Counted from the stretch's first letter, positions 37,730 through 46,479 are shown. The stretch is DNA of 46,740 nucleotides from Oceaniovalibus guishaninsula JLT2003 (GCF_000299575.1 NZ_AMGO01000004.1:1-46740); one strand, 5' to 3'. Made by a program: numbers and translations. The notes: generated by a model from the letters alone, not told the origin.

Positions 37730-38487
37730 TGCTGGACTTCAACAAGCGCCCCGGTATCGCCGAGCGCATCAACGCGCTGGTCGACGCCGCGCTGATCGCC
37801 GAGCGGGAGGCCACGCCGTCGCGCGACTATCTCGGCGCGTCCCGGCTCGGCCATCCTTGCGAGCGCGCGCTGCAGTTCGAATTCGCGGGCGCGCCGAAGG
37901 ATGAGGGCCAGGACTTTTCCGGCCGGTCGCTCCGGATCTTCGCGATCGGGCATGAGCTCGAGGATCTCGCCATCCGCTGGCTGCGGGCGGCGGGACTCGA
38001 TCTGGTCACCCAGAAACGTGACGGCGGCCAGTTCGGCTTCTCGGTCGCGGGCGGCCGCATCCGCGGCCATGTCGACGGGATCATCGCCGAGGCCCCCACG
38101 GCGCTGGGGTTGCGCACCCCGGCGCTCTGGGAATGCAAGACGATGAACGCGAAGAACTGGCGCGAGACGGTGGCCAAGGGCGTGACCGTGGCGAAGCCGG
38201 TCTACGCTGCGCAGATCGCGCTCTATCAGGCCTACATGGAAGCGACGGAGCCCGGCATTTCCGCTGCGCCGGCGCTGTTCACCGCGATCAACAAGGACAC
38301 GGCCGAGCTGCACCACGAGCTCGTGCCCTTCGACGCCGATCTCGCGCAGCGCATGTCGGATCGGGGCGTGCGGATCCTGCGGGCGACCGACGCGGGCGAG
38401 CTGCTGCCGCGCATCGCCGCCAATCGCGACTTCTTCGAATGCCGTTTCTGCCCGTGGGCGGAGCGCTGCTGGAGCCTGCCAGCATGA
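37729..38487 (+). CDS. Cas4/AddB-like PD-(D/E)xK nuclease
   Basis: This 252-residue nuclease has Glu76 in HELEDLAI, Asp116 in GHVDGII, and Glu135-x-Lys137 in WECKTM, the core of a PD-(D/E)xK site. Four cysteines, Cys44 and Cys238, Cys241, Cys247, match the iron-sulfur arrangement of Cas4 and AddB nucleases. It likely resects phage DNA ends for the recombination genes of this operon. Start and stop both overlap neighbours (TGATG, ATGA). Confidence 0.88.
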   Translation: MLDFNKRPGIAERINALVDAALIAEREATPSRDYLGASRLGHPCERALQFEFAGAPKDEGQDFSGRSLRIFAIGHELEDLAIRWLRAAGLDLVTQKRDGGQFGFSVAGGRIRGHVDGIIAEAPTALGLRTPALWECKTMNAKNWRETVAKGVTVAKPVYAAQIALYQAYMEATEPGISAAPALFTAINKDTAELHHELVPFDADLAQRMSDRGVRILRATDAGELLPRIAANRDFFECRFCPWAERCWSLPA

Positions 38488-40775
38488 GCGACGACAACAT
38501 CGTCCACTTCAACCCCTGGCGGGATTTCAACGACGCGGCGCCGCTGCCCGATCCCTTCGCCGTCGAACCTGACGCGGACCAGATCGCCCGCTTCGTCGAC
38601 GTGGTCTTCGGCTATTCCGAAGGCCTGATCCCGGTCCGCGGCTTTGTCGACAAGGGTCAGGGCAAGGACGGCCGCCCCCACAACATCTGGATCGACGCGG
38701 ACGCCTCAGCCCCCGAGAAGCTCGCCACCTTCGCCGGCTGGGCATCGCGCGAGGGCGCCGCGGTCTACGTCATCCCCGGCACAGTGGCGGAGACGGGCCA
38801 GGCCCGCGCCGCGGACGTCCTGCAGATGCAGAGCCTGTTGGTCGATCTCGACTCGGGCGACATCCCCGCCAAGCTCGATCACCTCGTCCACCACCTCGGG
38901 CGACCGACCCTGATCGTCGAGAGCGGCGGGCGCACGCCCGAGGGCGCGACCAAGCTGCATGTCTGGTGGAAGCTGACCGAGCCCGCGGAGAGCGCCGATC
39001 TCGGACGGCTCTGCCAGCTCCGCGGCGAGATCGCGCTGAAGGTCGGCGGCGACACGCATTTCCGCTCGGCCCATCAGCCGATCCGCGTGCCCGGCACGGT
39101 CTATCACAAGGGCGGGCTCACGCGGCTGGTGCAGATCCGCGAGGCGACAGAGCTCGAGGTCGATCTCGCCGAGATGGCCGAGGGCGTCGCCGACATGTCG
39201 CCCATGCCCGGCGTCGGCATGGCGACGGCCGAGCCCCGCGAGAAACCGGCCATCGGCGACGTGCTGGTGACGCCGGTGCATGAGGGCGGCACGGACGAGT
39301 GGTCCCGCTTCGAGGGCGCCTCGGCCGCCATCGGCTATTTCCTGCGGCTGGTCCACGAAGGCCGGACGTCGATGGACGAGGGCTGGACGGCGATCTGCGG
39401 CTACAACGCCGCGATGCTGCGCCCCGCCTGGCCGCTCGACCGGCTGAAGCGCGAGACCAACCGGCTGTGGGAGCTGCACATCAAGCGGCACGGGCCGCCG
39501 CTGATCCGCCTCGACGGCGCGGCCCCAGCGCAGACCGAGCTGCCGACCTTCACGCTGGGCGCGCTTCTGGACGACACGAGCCCGATGCCCGACGACATCA
39601 TTGGCCCGCGCGTGCTGACGCCGGGCGGGCTCCTGGTGCTGGGCGGCGCGCCCAAGGTGGGCAAGAGCGACCTGCTGATCGCCTTGCTCGTGCACATGGC
39701 GGCGGGCGTTCCCTTCCTCGGATTCACCCCGCCACGGCCGCTCCGGATCTTCTACCTGCAGGCCGAGATCCAGTACCACTACCTGCGCGAACGCATGCAG
39801 CAGATCGGCCTGCCGCCCGAGTTGATCGCCGCCGCGCGCGACAACCTGATCGTCACGCCGAAGCTGCGCATGCTGCTCGATGCCGAGGGCAGCGCCCGCG
39901 GGGCCGAGGCGATCAAGGCCGCATTCCCCGGCGAACCGCTCGACATCCTCTGCATCGACCCGATCCGGAACCTCTTCGACGGCGGCCCAGACGGCGGCGG
40001 CGAGAACGACAACGCCGCGATGATGTTCTTCCTGAAGGACCGGGTCGAGGTGCTGCGCGACCACGTCAATCCTGACTGCGGCGTCATTCTGGTCCACCAC
40101 ACCAAGAAGCTCTCGAAGCACCAGGTGAAGGAAGATCCGTTCCTCGCCCTCTCCGGCGCCAGCGCGCTCCGGGGCTTCTACACCACCGGCCTGATCCTCC
40201 ACCGGCCTGAGGAGGACTCGACCCAGAGCCGCCTCGAGATCGAGCTGCGCAACGGCCCGGCGCTGCCCGCGAAGCTGGTGGACAAGGTCAAGGGCAAATG
40301 GGTCGAGATCAACCCGATGAACGAGCGGCTCGTGCGCCCCGAGGTCGGCGCGAGGCATGACGCCGAGCGCGATCGCAAACGGGACGTGATCCTCTCGATC
40401 CTGCTCGAGGAGGCGGCCGAGGGGCGGCTCTACACAATCAACCAGTTTGCCGAGGCCTTCGAGAACAAGGGCGGTCTGGGCGGCAAGGACGCGATCCGCG
40501 ACCGGATCGCGGTTCAAGCCACCAAGGGCGCCATCAAGTTCATCCGTGACGGCGCGCCCTACGGGCTTGGGCCGTCGCGGTCGCGCTTCGGATACCTCTG
40601 CGTCGAGGGGATGGTCATGCCCACGGACGGCGAGGCGGTCGATCCGGCGACCGGAGAAGTCACCCCCGCCAGCATCGCAGTGCTGCCCACCCACTACAAA
40701 TCGCCGCAGACCGGGGCGCTGCTCGAGGTCGAGAACCCTCAGGTCTGGGTCTATCCGGAGGGGGAACGGCCATGA
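38484..40775 (+). CDS. phage primase-helicase (RepB-like primase with RepA-like ATPase)
   Basis: The 763-residue protein combines an N-terminal archaeo-eukaryotic-type primase-like part, with Asp121-x-Asp123 in LLVDLDSGD and KLHVWWKLTE, and a C-terminal RecA-fold helicase with Walker A GAPKVGKS at 388-395, Walker B ILCIDP near 464 and VILVHHTKK. Together these should prime and unwind at the phage origin. The C-terminus adds a winged-helix-like region. It is the largest gene of the operon and is followed by a gene-free, repeat-rich stretch that may be its origin. Confidence 0.87.
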   Translation: MSDDNIVHFNPWRDFNDAAPLPDPFAVEPDADQIARFVDVVFGYSEGLIPVRGFVDKGQGKDGRPHNIWIDADASAPEKLATFAGWASREGAAVYVIPGTVAETGQARAADVLQMQSLLVDLDSGDIPAKLDHLVHHLGRPTLIVESGGRTPEGATKLHVWWKLTEPAESADLGRLCQLRGEIALKVGGDTHFRSAHQPIRVPGTVYHKGGLTRLVQIREATELEVDLAEMAEGVADMSPMPGVGMATAEPREKPAIGDVLVTPVHEGGTDEWSRFEGASAAIGYFLRLVHEGRTSMDEGWTAICGYNAAMLRPAWPLDRLKRETNRLWELHIKRHGPPLIRLDGAAPAQTELPTFTLGALLDDTSPMPDDIIGPRVLTPGGLLVLGGAPKVGKSDLLIALLVHMAAGVPFLGFTPPRPLRIFYLQAEIQYHYLRERMQQIGLPPELIAAARDNLIVTPKLRMLLDAEGSARGAEAIKAAFPGEPLDILCIDPIRNLFDGGPDGGGENDNAAMMFFLKDRVEVLRDHVNPDCGVILVHHTKKLSKHQVKEDPFLALSGASALRGFYTTGLILHRPEEDSTQSRLEIELRNGPALPAKLVDKVKGKWVEINPMNERLVRPEVGARHDAERDRKRDVILSILLEEAAEGRLYTINQFAEAFENKGGLGGKDAIRDRIAVQATKGAIKFIRDGAPYGLGPSRSRFGYLCVEGMVMPTDGEAVDPATGEVTPASIAVLPTHYKSPQTGALLEVENPQVWVYPEGERP

Positions 40776-41242
40776 TCGCCCCGGCAGATCGTTCTGCGCA
40801 GAATTGCGCAGGGGCCAGTTTGAACCAGATGCGGCGCCTTGCCGAAACTGCGCCGCCACCCTCACGCAGAAACGCGCATGAATCCGATGTGGCCAGTTTC
40901 GGCCCGCTTCCGAAACTGCCCCCGCAGAATTGCGCTGATGCCGCAACCGCTACGCTGCACCCAGTTTCGGCAGGGTCAGCCGCAAGCGCACTCCCGAAAC
41001 TGGAATTCTCTCTTCCTGTCAGTGTGTTGCTTCGGTTGTCCAGTTTAGGGGGTGAAACCACCCCCTACGGGGGTGGGGGAGAACGCCGCAGGCGGGTTCT
41101 CCCACGCCCACCCCCAGGGGTTTCGCGCGCGTGGCTCGTCCCCGCCCAAACCTCCCGATCCGACGACGGCGGCCCCGTACCGCCAAGCACCAGGCCACCG
41201 TCGTCTTCCACCCGAGCAGCCAACCAGAAGAGGAGACCACCC
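40776..41242. repeat. inverted-repeat-rich region, candidate phage replication origin
   Basis: This 467 bp stretch holds a motif CCAGTTTCGG and its inverse CCGAAACTGG arranged as three facing pairs: 40815/40841, 40893/40910 and 40961/40994, plus a further CCAGTTTA at 41041. Two AGAATTGCGC boxes (about 40800 and 40926) lie beside the first and second pairs. Two strong hairpins follow: GGGGGTG-AAAC-CACCCCC (41048-41065) and a longer one with GGGAGAAC / GTTCTCCC arms (about 41077-41103). The frame of the next gene stays open across it, so an unusual coding extension is the alternative. Confidence 0.6.
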
Positions 41243-41779
41243 ATGGCTGACCTGACTCTCGCCACCTCCAGCCGCGAGGCAATCCCCGATCTACGGCCCG
41301 TCGTCCGCGCCAACCGGGTGATGCTGGCGCTCGACCTCGGCACCACGACGGGCTGGGCGCTGCACGGCATCGACGGGCTGATCACCTCCGGCACCGTGTC
41401 CTTCCGGCCCGGCCGCTTCGACGGTGGCGGCATGCGGTATCTCCGCTTCACCAACTGGCTCACCGAGATCGACCGGCTGTGCGGGCCCGTCGCCGCCGTC
41501 TGGTTCGAGGAGGTCCGCCGCCACGCGGCCACTGACGCGGCCCATGTCTACGGTGGGCTGATGGCCACGCTGACCGCATGGGCCGAACTGCGCGGCATTC
41601 CCTACGAGGGCGTCCCGGTCGGCACGATCAAACGCCATGCCACGGGCAAGGGCAACGCGCCCAAGGAGGCGATGATCGCCGCGGCCCGCGCCCGCGGCTT
41701 CAGCCCCGCCGACGACAACGAGGCCGACGCCATCGCGATCCTGCTCTGGGCGCTGGAGACCAAGGGGGGCCTGCAATGA
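41243..41779 (+). CDS. RuvC-like Holliday junction resolvase
   Basis: This 178-residue RNase-H-fold nuclease has Asp31 in ALDLGTTTGW, Glu89/Glu90 in VWFEEV and Asp162 in DNEADAIAI, the acidic set of RuvC-type phage resolvases. It should cut branched DNA during phage replication or packaging. AGGAG lies 8 bases upstream of the chosen ATG. An in-frame start coupled to the primase stop (40772) would add 157 residues of low complexity and is less likely. Confidence 0.9.
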   Translation: MADLTLATSSREAIPDLRPVVRANRVMLALDLGTTTGWALHGIDGLITSGTVSFRPGRFDGGGMRYLRFTNWLTEIDRLCGPVAAVWFEEVRRHAATDAAHVYGGLMATLTAWAELRGIPYEGVPVGTIKRHATGKGNAPKEAMIAAARARGFSPADDNEADAIAILLWALETKGGLQ

Positions 41780-41973
41780 GGCGGTTTCCCCGTGGCTATG
41801 GCGGCGAGCGCCGCAACCCCGAACAGGTCAAGCGCGACGGCTGGAAGGAGCAACGCGTGTTCGCAGTTTCCTTTGACGACCAGAGACTTACTTGGCCTGA
41901 GCGGGAACTGGTGCGGCAACTCGGCGAGCGTCTCTACGGCGCGCGCCCAACACAACGAGAGGTGAGGAAATGA
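41776..41973 (+). CDS. small hypothetical phage protein
   Basis: The 65-residue basic product (MRRFPRGYGGERRNPEQVKRD...) has no recognised domain. Both its start (overlapping the resolvase stop) and its stop (overlapping the next start) use ATGA, which argues that it is translated. It ends in a short helical stretch, RELVRQLGERLYG. Confidence 0.7.
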   Translation: MRRFPRGYGGERRNPEQVKRDGWKEQRVFAVSFDDQRLTWPERELVRQLGERLYGARPTQREVRK

Positions 41974-42398
41974 CCCATTGGACACCAGCCGACGTGGAGG
42001 CGCGGCTCTCCGAGGCGGGTATGATCCTGCGCCGTCTGCCGGAGCCCCGGCGCAACGGATACTTCAGCACATGGCCGGAGATCGTCCACGGTTTCGCCGA
42101 CAAGGTGGGCCAGGAGTCGAAGCCCATGCGCGTCTCGCCCTCGCCGCGGGACATCGCGCGGATGGAGGAGACGCTGACCTGGACGAACTGCCTTGAGCCC
42201 ATCGACGGCAAGATCGTCTGGATGAAGGCGCATGACGAGCGCTGGAAGAACATCTGCTGGCACGTCGGTCTCTGCCACGCCGCTGCGCATCAGCACTGGC
42301 GCTACGGCCTGTCGCTCATCGCGCTGACCCTCAACAAGCAGCCCTTCAACCGGAAACTGCCGATCCTCGAGGTCATCAAGCTGGCGCGCAGCCTGTAG
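41970..42398 (+). CDS. DUF6362-type phage protein
   Basis: This 142-residue protein has a segment WTNCLEPIDGKIVWMKAHDERWKNICWHVGLCHAAAHQHWRYGLSLIA that reads like a helix-turn-helix and fits the DUF6362 family from memory. Such genes lie between resolvases and methyltransferases in Rhodobacterales prophages. A DNA-binding or late-regulatory role is likely. Nothing is truncated. Confidence 0.75.
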   Translation: MTHWTPADVEARLSEAGMILRRLPEPRRNGYFSTWPEIVHGFADKVGQESKPMRVSPSPRDIARMEETLTWTNCLEPIDGKIVWMKAHDERWKNICWHVGLCHAAAHQHWRYGLSLIALTLNKQPFNRKLPILEVIKLARSL

Positions 42399-42841
42399 GA
42401 AAGTCTCGTGTAGAGGGTTTTCGCGCAGACAAAAACGCCTCTCCCGGGCTAGAAAGTGGATATACTCGGGAGAGGCGCGCGCGGCGCTGCCCTGAACGAA
42501 ACCATCCTTTCGTTGGCGAGGGCCGTTGGAAAAGGAAAGGCGCTGATCCTTTCCTTGCGGGCCGCTGTCCGCCCCCGCCACCCCCCTCAGACGACTTCGC
42601 GGTTCCTTCTGCGCGACATTCGTATGCTGGCGGGCGAAGCGCGGGACTTCGCCAGCGCCAGGGCCGGATTTTTGGGAAGCCACCCGGAAGCCGGACCCAC
42701 GCGCGCCCCGCGCGAACACCAATGAACGCTGGCCTTCCGACCGGACACCGCTGGTGGCCGCTGGACCCCGTGTGGAGTCCAGCGCGGCATCCGGAGTCCG
42801 GAAGCCACCGGCATCCACCCGACCGAGGAACCTTGCCCACC
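42399..42841. other. gene-free stretch with two hairpins
   Basis: No convincing gene lies in these 443 bases. An 11 bp inverted repeat, CGCCTCTCCCG / CGGGAGAGGCG (42436-42446 and 42467-42477), surrounds a 20-base loop. A second hairpin has arms AAGGAAAGG / CCTTTCCTT (42532-42540 and 42548-42556) with a 7-base loop. Neither is followed by a clean T run. A terminator pair, a small RNA or a late-promoter region are all possible. An open frame at 42456-42725 has no ribosome site or family match. Confidence 0.45.
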
Positions 42842-44218
42842 ATGACGCTGAGCTTCGCCCCGGACGCGATCGAGACCTGGCCGCTGGCAAAGCTGCAGCC
42901 CTACGCGAAGAACGCGAAGGCGCATGGCGCGGACCAGGTGGCAAAGATCGCCGCCAGCATGGCCGAGTTCGGCTGGACCGTGCCATGCCTCGTGGCCGAG
43001 GACGGGGAACTAATCGCGGGGCACGGGCGCGTGCTGGCGGCAACCCAGCTGGGACTGAACGAAGCGCCGGTCATCGTGCTCGGGCATCTGACCGAGGCGC
43101 AGCGGCGGGCGTACCGCATCGCGGACAACAAGCTGACGGAACTCGGCAGCTGGGACGAGGCGCTGCTGTCGGCCGAGCTGCAGGATCTACTGGCCGACGA
43201 CTACGACCTGTCGCTGGTCGGCTTCTCGGATGGCGAACTCGACAAGCTGCTGGCTTTCGATCCGGACGGGGGCGGTGAAGAAGGTGGCGCCGGGGGTTCT
43301 GTGCCGCCGGTGACCATCCCCGAGCCGCCGCGCAACCCGGCATCGCGCGCGGGCGATCTCTGGATCCTCGGCGACCACCGGTTGCTCTGCGGCGACAGCA
43401 CCAGCGCTGCCGATGTCCGCCGACTGATGAACGGCGAGCGCGCGATCCTGTTCGCGACCGACCCGCCGTACCTGGTCGATTACGACGGCTCGAACCATCC
43501 GACCCGGAACAAGGATTGGTCCGCGTCCTATGGCACCACCTGGGACGACAGCAGCCAAGGCGCGGAACTCTACGACGGGTTCATCGCCGCGGCGGTCGCA
43601 GAGGCGATCACGGACGACGCCGCCTGGTACTGCTGGCACGCGTCCCGCCGGCAGGCGATGCTGGAGGCCTGCTGGGAAAAGGCCGGCGCCTTCGTCCATC
43701 AGCAGATCATCTGGGTGAAGGACCGCGGAGTTCTGACCCGCTCGCACTACCTCTGGAAGCACGAGCCTTGTTTCATGGGCTGGCGCCGCCCGAACCGCCC
43801 GCCGAAGGTGGCGGAGCAGACGCTGCCCTCGACCTGGGAGATGCCGTCCTTCGCCAAGGACGAGCGCCCCGACCACCCCACGCCGAAGCCGCTCGACGCC
43901 TTCGGGATACCGATGCGTCAGCACGTTGCGCGGGGCGGGCTCTGCTACGAGCCGTTCTCCGGCTCCGGCTCGCAGATCATGGCGGGCGAGGCCAACGGCC
44001 GCCGCGTCTTCGCGATGGAGATCAGCCCGGCTTACGTCGATGTCGCCGTGGAACGCTGGCAGGCCGAGACCGGCCGCGACGCGATCCTCGACGGCGACGG
44101 TCGGACCTTCGCGCAGGTGAGGACCGAGCGGCTGGGCGACGATGCCGAGGCCCGGGCCGATACGCCGGACACGGACGCCGAACCCGAACCCGCGCGCAAA
44201 CCCAAATCCGCCGCGTGA
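42842..44218 (+). CDS. ParB-domain fused N6-adenine DNA methyltransferase
   Basis: Residues 1-130 are a ParB/sulfiredoxin-type N-terminal domain (ELIAGHGRVLAATQLG, RAYRIADNKLTELGSWD). Residues 170-430 are a beta-class adenine methyltransferase with DPPY at 207-210 and FSGSGS at 372-377. Such fusions are common in phages and modify DNA to escape restriction or regulate timing. The 458-residue protein is complete. The start at 42842 excludes an open 5' extension in the gene-free region. Confidence 0.93.
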   Translation: MTLSFAPDAIETWPLAKLQPYAKNAKAHGADQVAKIAASMAEFGWTVPCLVAEDGELIAGHGRVLAATQLGLNEAPVIVLGHLTEAQRRAYRIADNKLTELGSWDEALLSAELQDLLADDYDLSLVGFSDGELDKLLAFDPDGGGEEGGAGGSVPPVTIPEPPRNPASRAGDLWILGDHRLLCGDSTSAADVRRLMNGERAILFATDPPYLVDYDGSNHPTRNKDWSASYGTTWDDSSQGAELYDGFIAAAVAEAITDDAAWYCWHASRRQAMLEACWEKAGAFVHQQIIWVKDRGVLTRSHYLWKHEPCFMGWRRPNRPPKVAEQTLPSTWEMPSFAKDERPDHPTPKPLDAFGIPMRQHVARGGLCYEPFSGSGSQIMAGEANGRRVFAMEISPAYVDVAVERWQAETGRDAILDGDGRTFAQVRTERLGDDAEARADTPDTDAEPEPARKPKSAA

Positions 44219-44219
44219 C

Positions 44220-44972
44220 ATGCATGACCTGGCTTTACCTTCCTCCGGACGCGCTTCCGGAGCCGGAGACGCTTGCCTGTTCGGCCTCTCCCTGTGCTCC
44301 GGCGCCGGTGGCATCGACCTCGGGCTCGCCATCGCCTTGCCCGGATATCGAACTGTGGGCCATGTCGAACGGGAAACCTACGCTGCAGCCACTCTCGTGG
44401 CGCGGATGGAAGACGCGTCCCTGGATCAGGCTGTTGTCTGGGACGACGTTGGAACCTTCGACGGCGGCCCTTGGCGCGGCGCGGTGGACATCGTCACTGC
44501 GGGATATCCGTGCCAGCCGTTCTCGGTCGCGGGCCGACGGCTCGGTGCCGAGGATCCACGCCACCTTTGGCCACATGTCGCCCGCATCATCGGCGAGGTC
44601 GAACCGCCCTTCGTCTTTCTCGAGAATGTCGCCCATCATCTCCGCCTCGGCTTCCCCGAAGTCGCCAACGGACTGGTCAGCATGGGCTACCGCCTTGCGG
44701 CAGGCCTCTTCACAGCGGCGGAAGTCGGCGCGCCCCGCACGCGCGAGCGGCTCTTCATCCTCGCCATCCGCGAGGGAGACGAACTGGCCGACCCCGCGCG
44801 CCTGCTCGGGGACGCGCTCGAGCGGCGGGAACCGGATGCGAAACAGGGCCCATCAAGGATGCCGTTCGGGTTGATTGCACATCAGTCGCCGACAACCAAC
44901 CACGGCTCTTGTTCCATGGAAATCTTGAGAATTTTAGTGGTCAATCCGGATGCTGCAAAATACGTATCGTGA
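44220..44972 (+). CDS. C5-cytosine DNA methyltransferase, C-terminally truncated
   Basis: The protein has motif I LCSGAGGIDLGL (25-36), the catalytic Cys98 in GYPCQPFS, ENV at 135-137 and RTRERLF (173-179). It stops at 250 residues with an unrelated tail, so the target-recognition domain and motifs IX and X are missing. The in-frame tail from about residue 220 lies inside the lower-GC sequence that carries the convergent gene at 44882-45445. It was probably cut by that insertion and is unlikely to methylate DNA. The start lies one base after the previous stop. Confidence 0.85.
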   Translation: MHDLALPSSGRASGAGDACLFGLSLCSGAGGIDLGLAIALPGYRTVGHVERETYAAATLVARMEDASLDQAVVWDDVGTFDGGPWRGAVDIVTAGYPCQPFSVAGRRLGAEDPRHLWPHVARIIGEVEPPFVFLENVAHHLRLGFPEVANGLVSMGYRLAAGLFTAAEVGAPRTRERLFILAIREGDELADPARLLGDALERREPDAKQGPSRMPFGLIAHQSPTTNHGSCSMEILRILVVNPDAAKYVS

Positions 44973-45445
44973 GCTAGAGATGCGGCCTTTCCACTAACTG
45001 TTGCAAACGTGTCCGATGTGTATTCGTTGGCGCCTCCAAATCCAGAAGCGGCAAGATCAACCTCGTGCCGAGCGCGAAACAGGTATTTATCATCCTTGGT
45101 CATAACAGACAAAAGTACATGCATGTGCTGTTCAAGTGTCCGATGGCCGTTGCTAAACTTCGTGGTGATTTGCCAGTCACCGGCCCGCCTCAGCCATACC
45201 CGTGTAAACGATTGAACATACCTGGCGTACTCGTGCCAATGTTCTTTATAAAATACGACCGGATTAGACGATTGCGCTGTCTGCGTATCTTCGCTAGGCG
45301 GATTAAGCCCGGGAATGGAAATACTTTCTGAAGGCGTATCAAGGTCTTGAATAAACGTAGGGCTAATGTTTGCCATGATCTCGGCAGCTCGATTGTCTCG
45401 AACTTCTATTTCTCGACAATCTCCTGAAAGCCTCAAGCTCTTCAT
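44882..45445 (-). CDS. hypothetical moron-like gene of lower GC
   Basis: This 187-residue protein has no recognised domain. A core reads NPVVFYKEHWHEYARYVQSFTRVWLRRAGDWQITTKFSNGHRTLEQHMHVLLSVMTKDDKYLFRARHEVDL, which is beta-rich. GGGAGG stands 5 bases upstream of the start, one of the strongest ribosome sites in the window. Its base use is visibly lower in GC than its neighbours, and it runs against the gene order. It looks like a recent independent insertion, as phage moron genes are. Confidence 0.75.
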   Translation of the reverse strand: MKSLRLSGDCREIEVRDNRAAEIMANISPTFIQDLDTPSESISIPGLNPPSEDTQTAQSSNPVVFYKEHWHEYARYVQSFTRVWLRRAGDWQITTKFSNGHRTLEQHMHVLLSVMTKDDKYLFRARHEVDLAASGFGGANEYTSDTFATVSGKAASLAHDTYFAASGLTTKILKISMEQEPWLVVGD

Positions 45446-45481
45446 CTAAACCTCCCGATTTACGTTGAGGAAGGCTACACT

Positions 45482-46075
45482 TTACCAGCGGTTGTGGCAA
45501 CGGCGGCTGCGCAGCAGGCTGTACACGCGCCCCCGATCCTCGACCTTCTCCGAGGTCACTTCGAGCCCGAGCTTCCTCTTCAGCGCCCCGGCCATCGCAC
45601 CGCGCACCGTGTGCGGCTGCCAGCCCGTCGCGGCCATGATCTCCTCGATGGTCGCGCCGTCCGGTGCGCGCAGCATGGCGATCAGCGTGGCCTGCTTGGT
45701 GCCCTCGCGCGGCGTGCGCGTCTTGGGCGCGGGCTCGGTCTCGTTGGGGGTGTCCGGCGCGGGCTGCTCGGTCGGCGCGTCCGTCGCGCCCACAGGCGCG
45801 GTGTCCGCGTCCTCGGTCTCGACGCCGATGGCGGCGAGGCCTGCGTCGGTGGCGACCAGCGTGACGCCGTGGCCGTCTCCGGTCTCGCGCCACATGGGTT
45901 CGCCCTTGCGCACGTCGGCGTCGACCTCTTCGAGGAAGCCCTTGGCGAGCATTGCGCCGACCACCTTGGCGGCGGCGCCGCCGCGCAGGCTCTCGGGCAG
46001 CGGCAGGGCGATGCGGTCCTCGCGCTGTGCGGCGGCGCTGAGGATGATGGCTTGGGTATCGGAAAGCTTGGTCAT
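45482..46075 (-). CDS. DUF3489 protein
   Basis: This 197-residue protein starts with a winged-helix-like domain (LSDTQAIILSAAAQREDRIALPLPESLRGGAA), has a long Pro/Thr/Glu linker at about 90-125, and ends in the DUF3489 domain (GTKQATLIAMLRAPDGATIEEIMAATGWQPHTVRGAMAGALKRKLGL), also a winged helix. Two such domains suggest DNA binding, perhaps a regulator of late phage genes. The last dozen residues after RVYSLL differ from the usual family end and may come from the neighbouring insertion. Confidence 0.87.
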   Translation of the reverse strand: MTKLSDTQAIILSAAAQREDRIALPLPESLRGGAAAKVVGAMLAKGFLEEVDADVRKGEPMWRETGDGHGVTLVATDAGLAAIGVETEDADTAPVGATDAPTEQPAPDTPNETEPAPKTRTPREGTKQATLIAMLRAPDGATIEEIMAATGWQPHTVRGAMAGALKRKLGLEVTSEKVEDRGRVYSLLRSRRCHNRW

Positions 46076-46170
46076 GGGGTCGTCTCCGTATTCGGGCCCG
46101 CGTCATGCGGCGCCTTCTACGACCCCGAGCCGCGCAGGGCGCGCGGCGGGAGTTCCGGCGGTGCCGGAGA

Positions 46171-46479
46171 TCAGCGGGCGTGTTCGCCCTCGCCGAAGGC
46201 GCTGTCGGTGATGCGCTTCAGGAGGCTGGCGTAGTGTTCGAGGGTGCCGACCATGGCCCAGCCCGCCTCGTCGGGATGGCAGTTGAAATGGTCGTCGCTG
46301 AGCGCCTGCAGGCGGGCGAGCATCTCGTCGATCTCCGCCTTCTTGCCGATGAAGGCGCTCAGCGCGTTCGCCCGGTTCCTCGAACCGGTGGCGGAACCGG
46401 GCTCACCCTTGTTCCGCCGGACCTTCTCGGCGCGGAGTTCGTGGCGCGGGGTGGTGATCGGGTTCAGGCGGGTGGTCAT
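46171..46479 (-). CDS. hypothetical phage protein
   Basis: This 102-residue protein is basic at the start (MTTRLNPITTPRHELRAEKVRRNKG) and helical after that, with a segment AEIDEMLARLQALSDDHFNCHPDEAGWAMVGTLEHYASLLKRITDSAFG. The family is not recognised. It reads in the same direction as DUF3489 and is divergent from the next gene. Confidence 0.72.
   Translation of the reverse strand: MTTRLNPITTPRHELRAEKVRRNKGEPGSATGSRNRANALSAFIGKKAEIDEMLARLQALSDDHFNCHPDEAGWAMVGTLEHYASLLKRITDSAFGEGEHAR

Noticed and set aside
37729-38487. Cas4-like nuclease as a sign of CRISPR
   Set aside because: No repeat-spacer array and no other cas gene was seen anywhere in the window. Phages carry such nucleases on their own.
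38706-40946. 746-codon minus-strand frame under the primase-helicase
   Set aside because: It is a GC-driven shadow: the opposite strand encodes clear Walker motifs and overlaps neighbours with coupled starts.
42456-42725. 89-codon open frame in the gene-free stretch before the ParB-methyltransferase
   Set aside because: It has no ribosome site, starts inside a hairpin and shows no domain. Base pairing explains the sequence better than coding.
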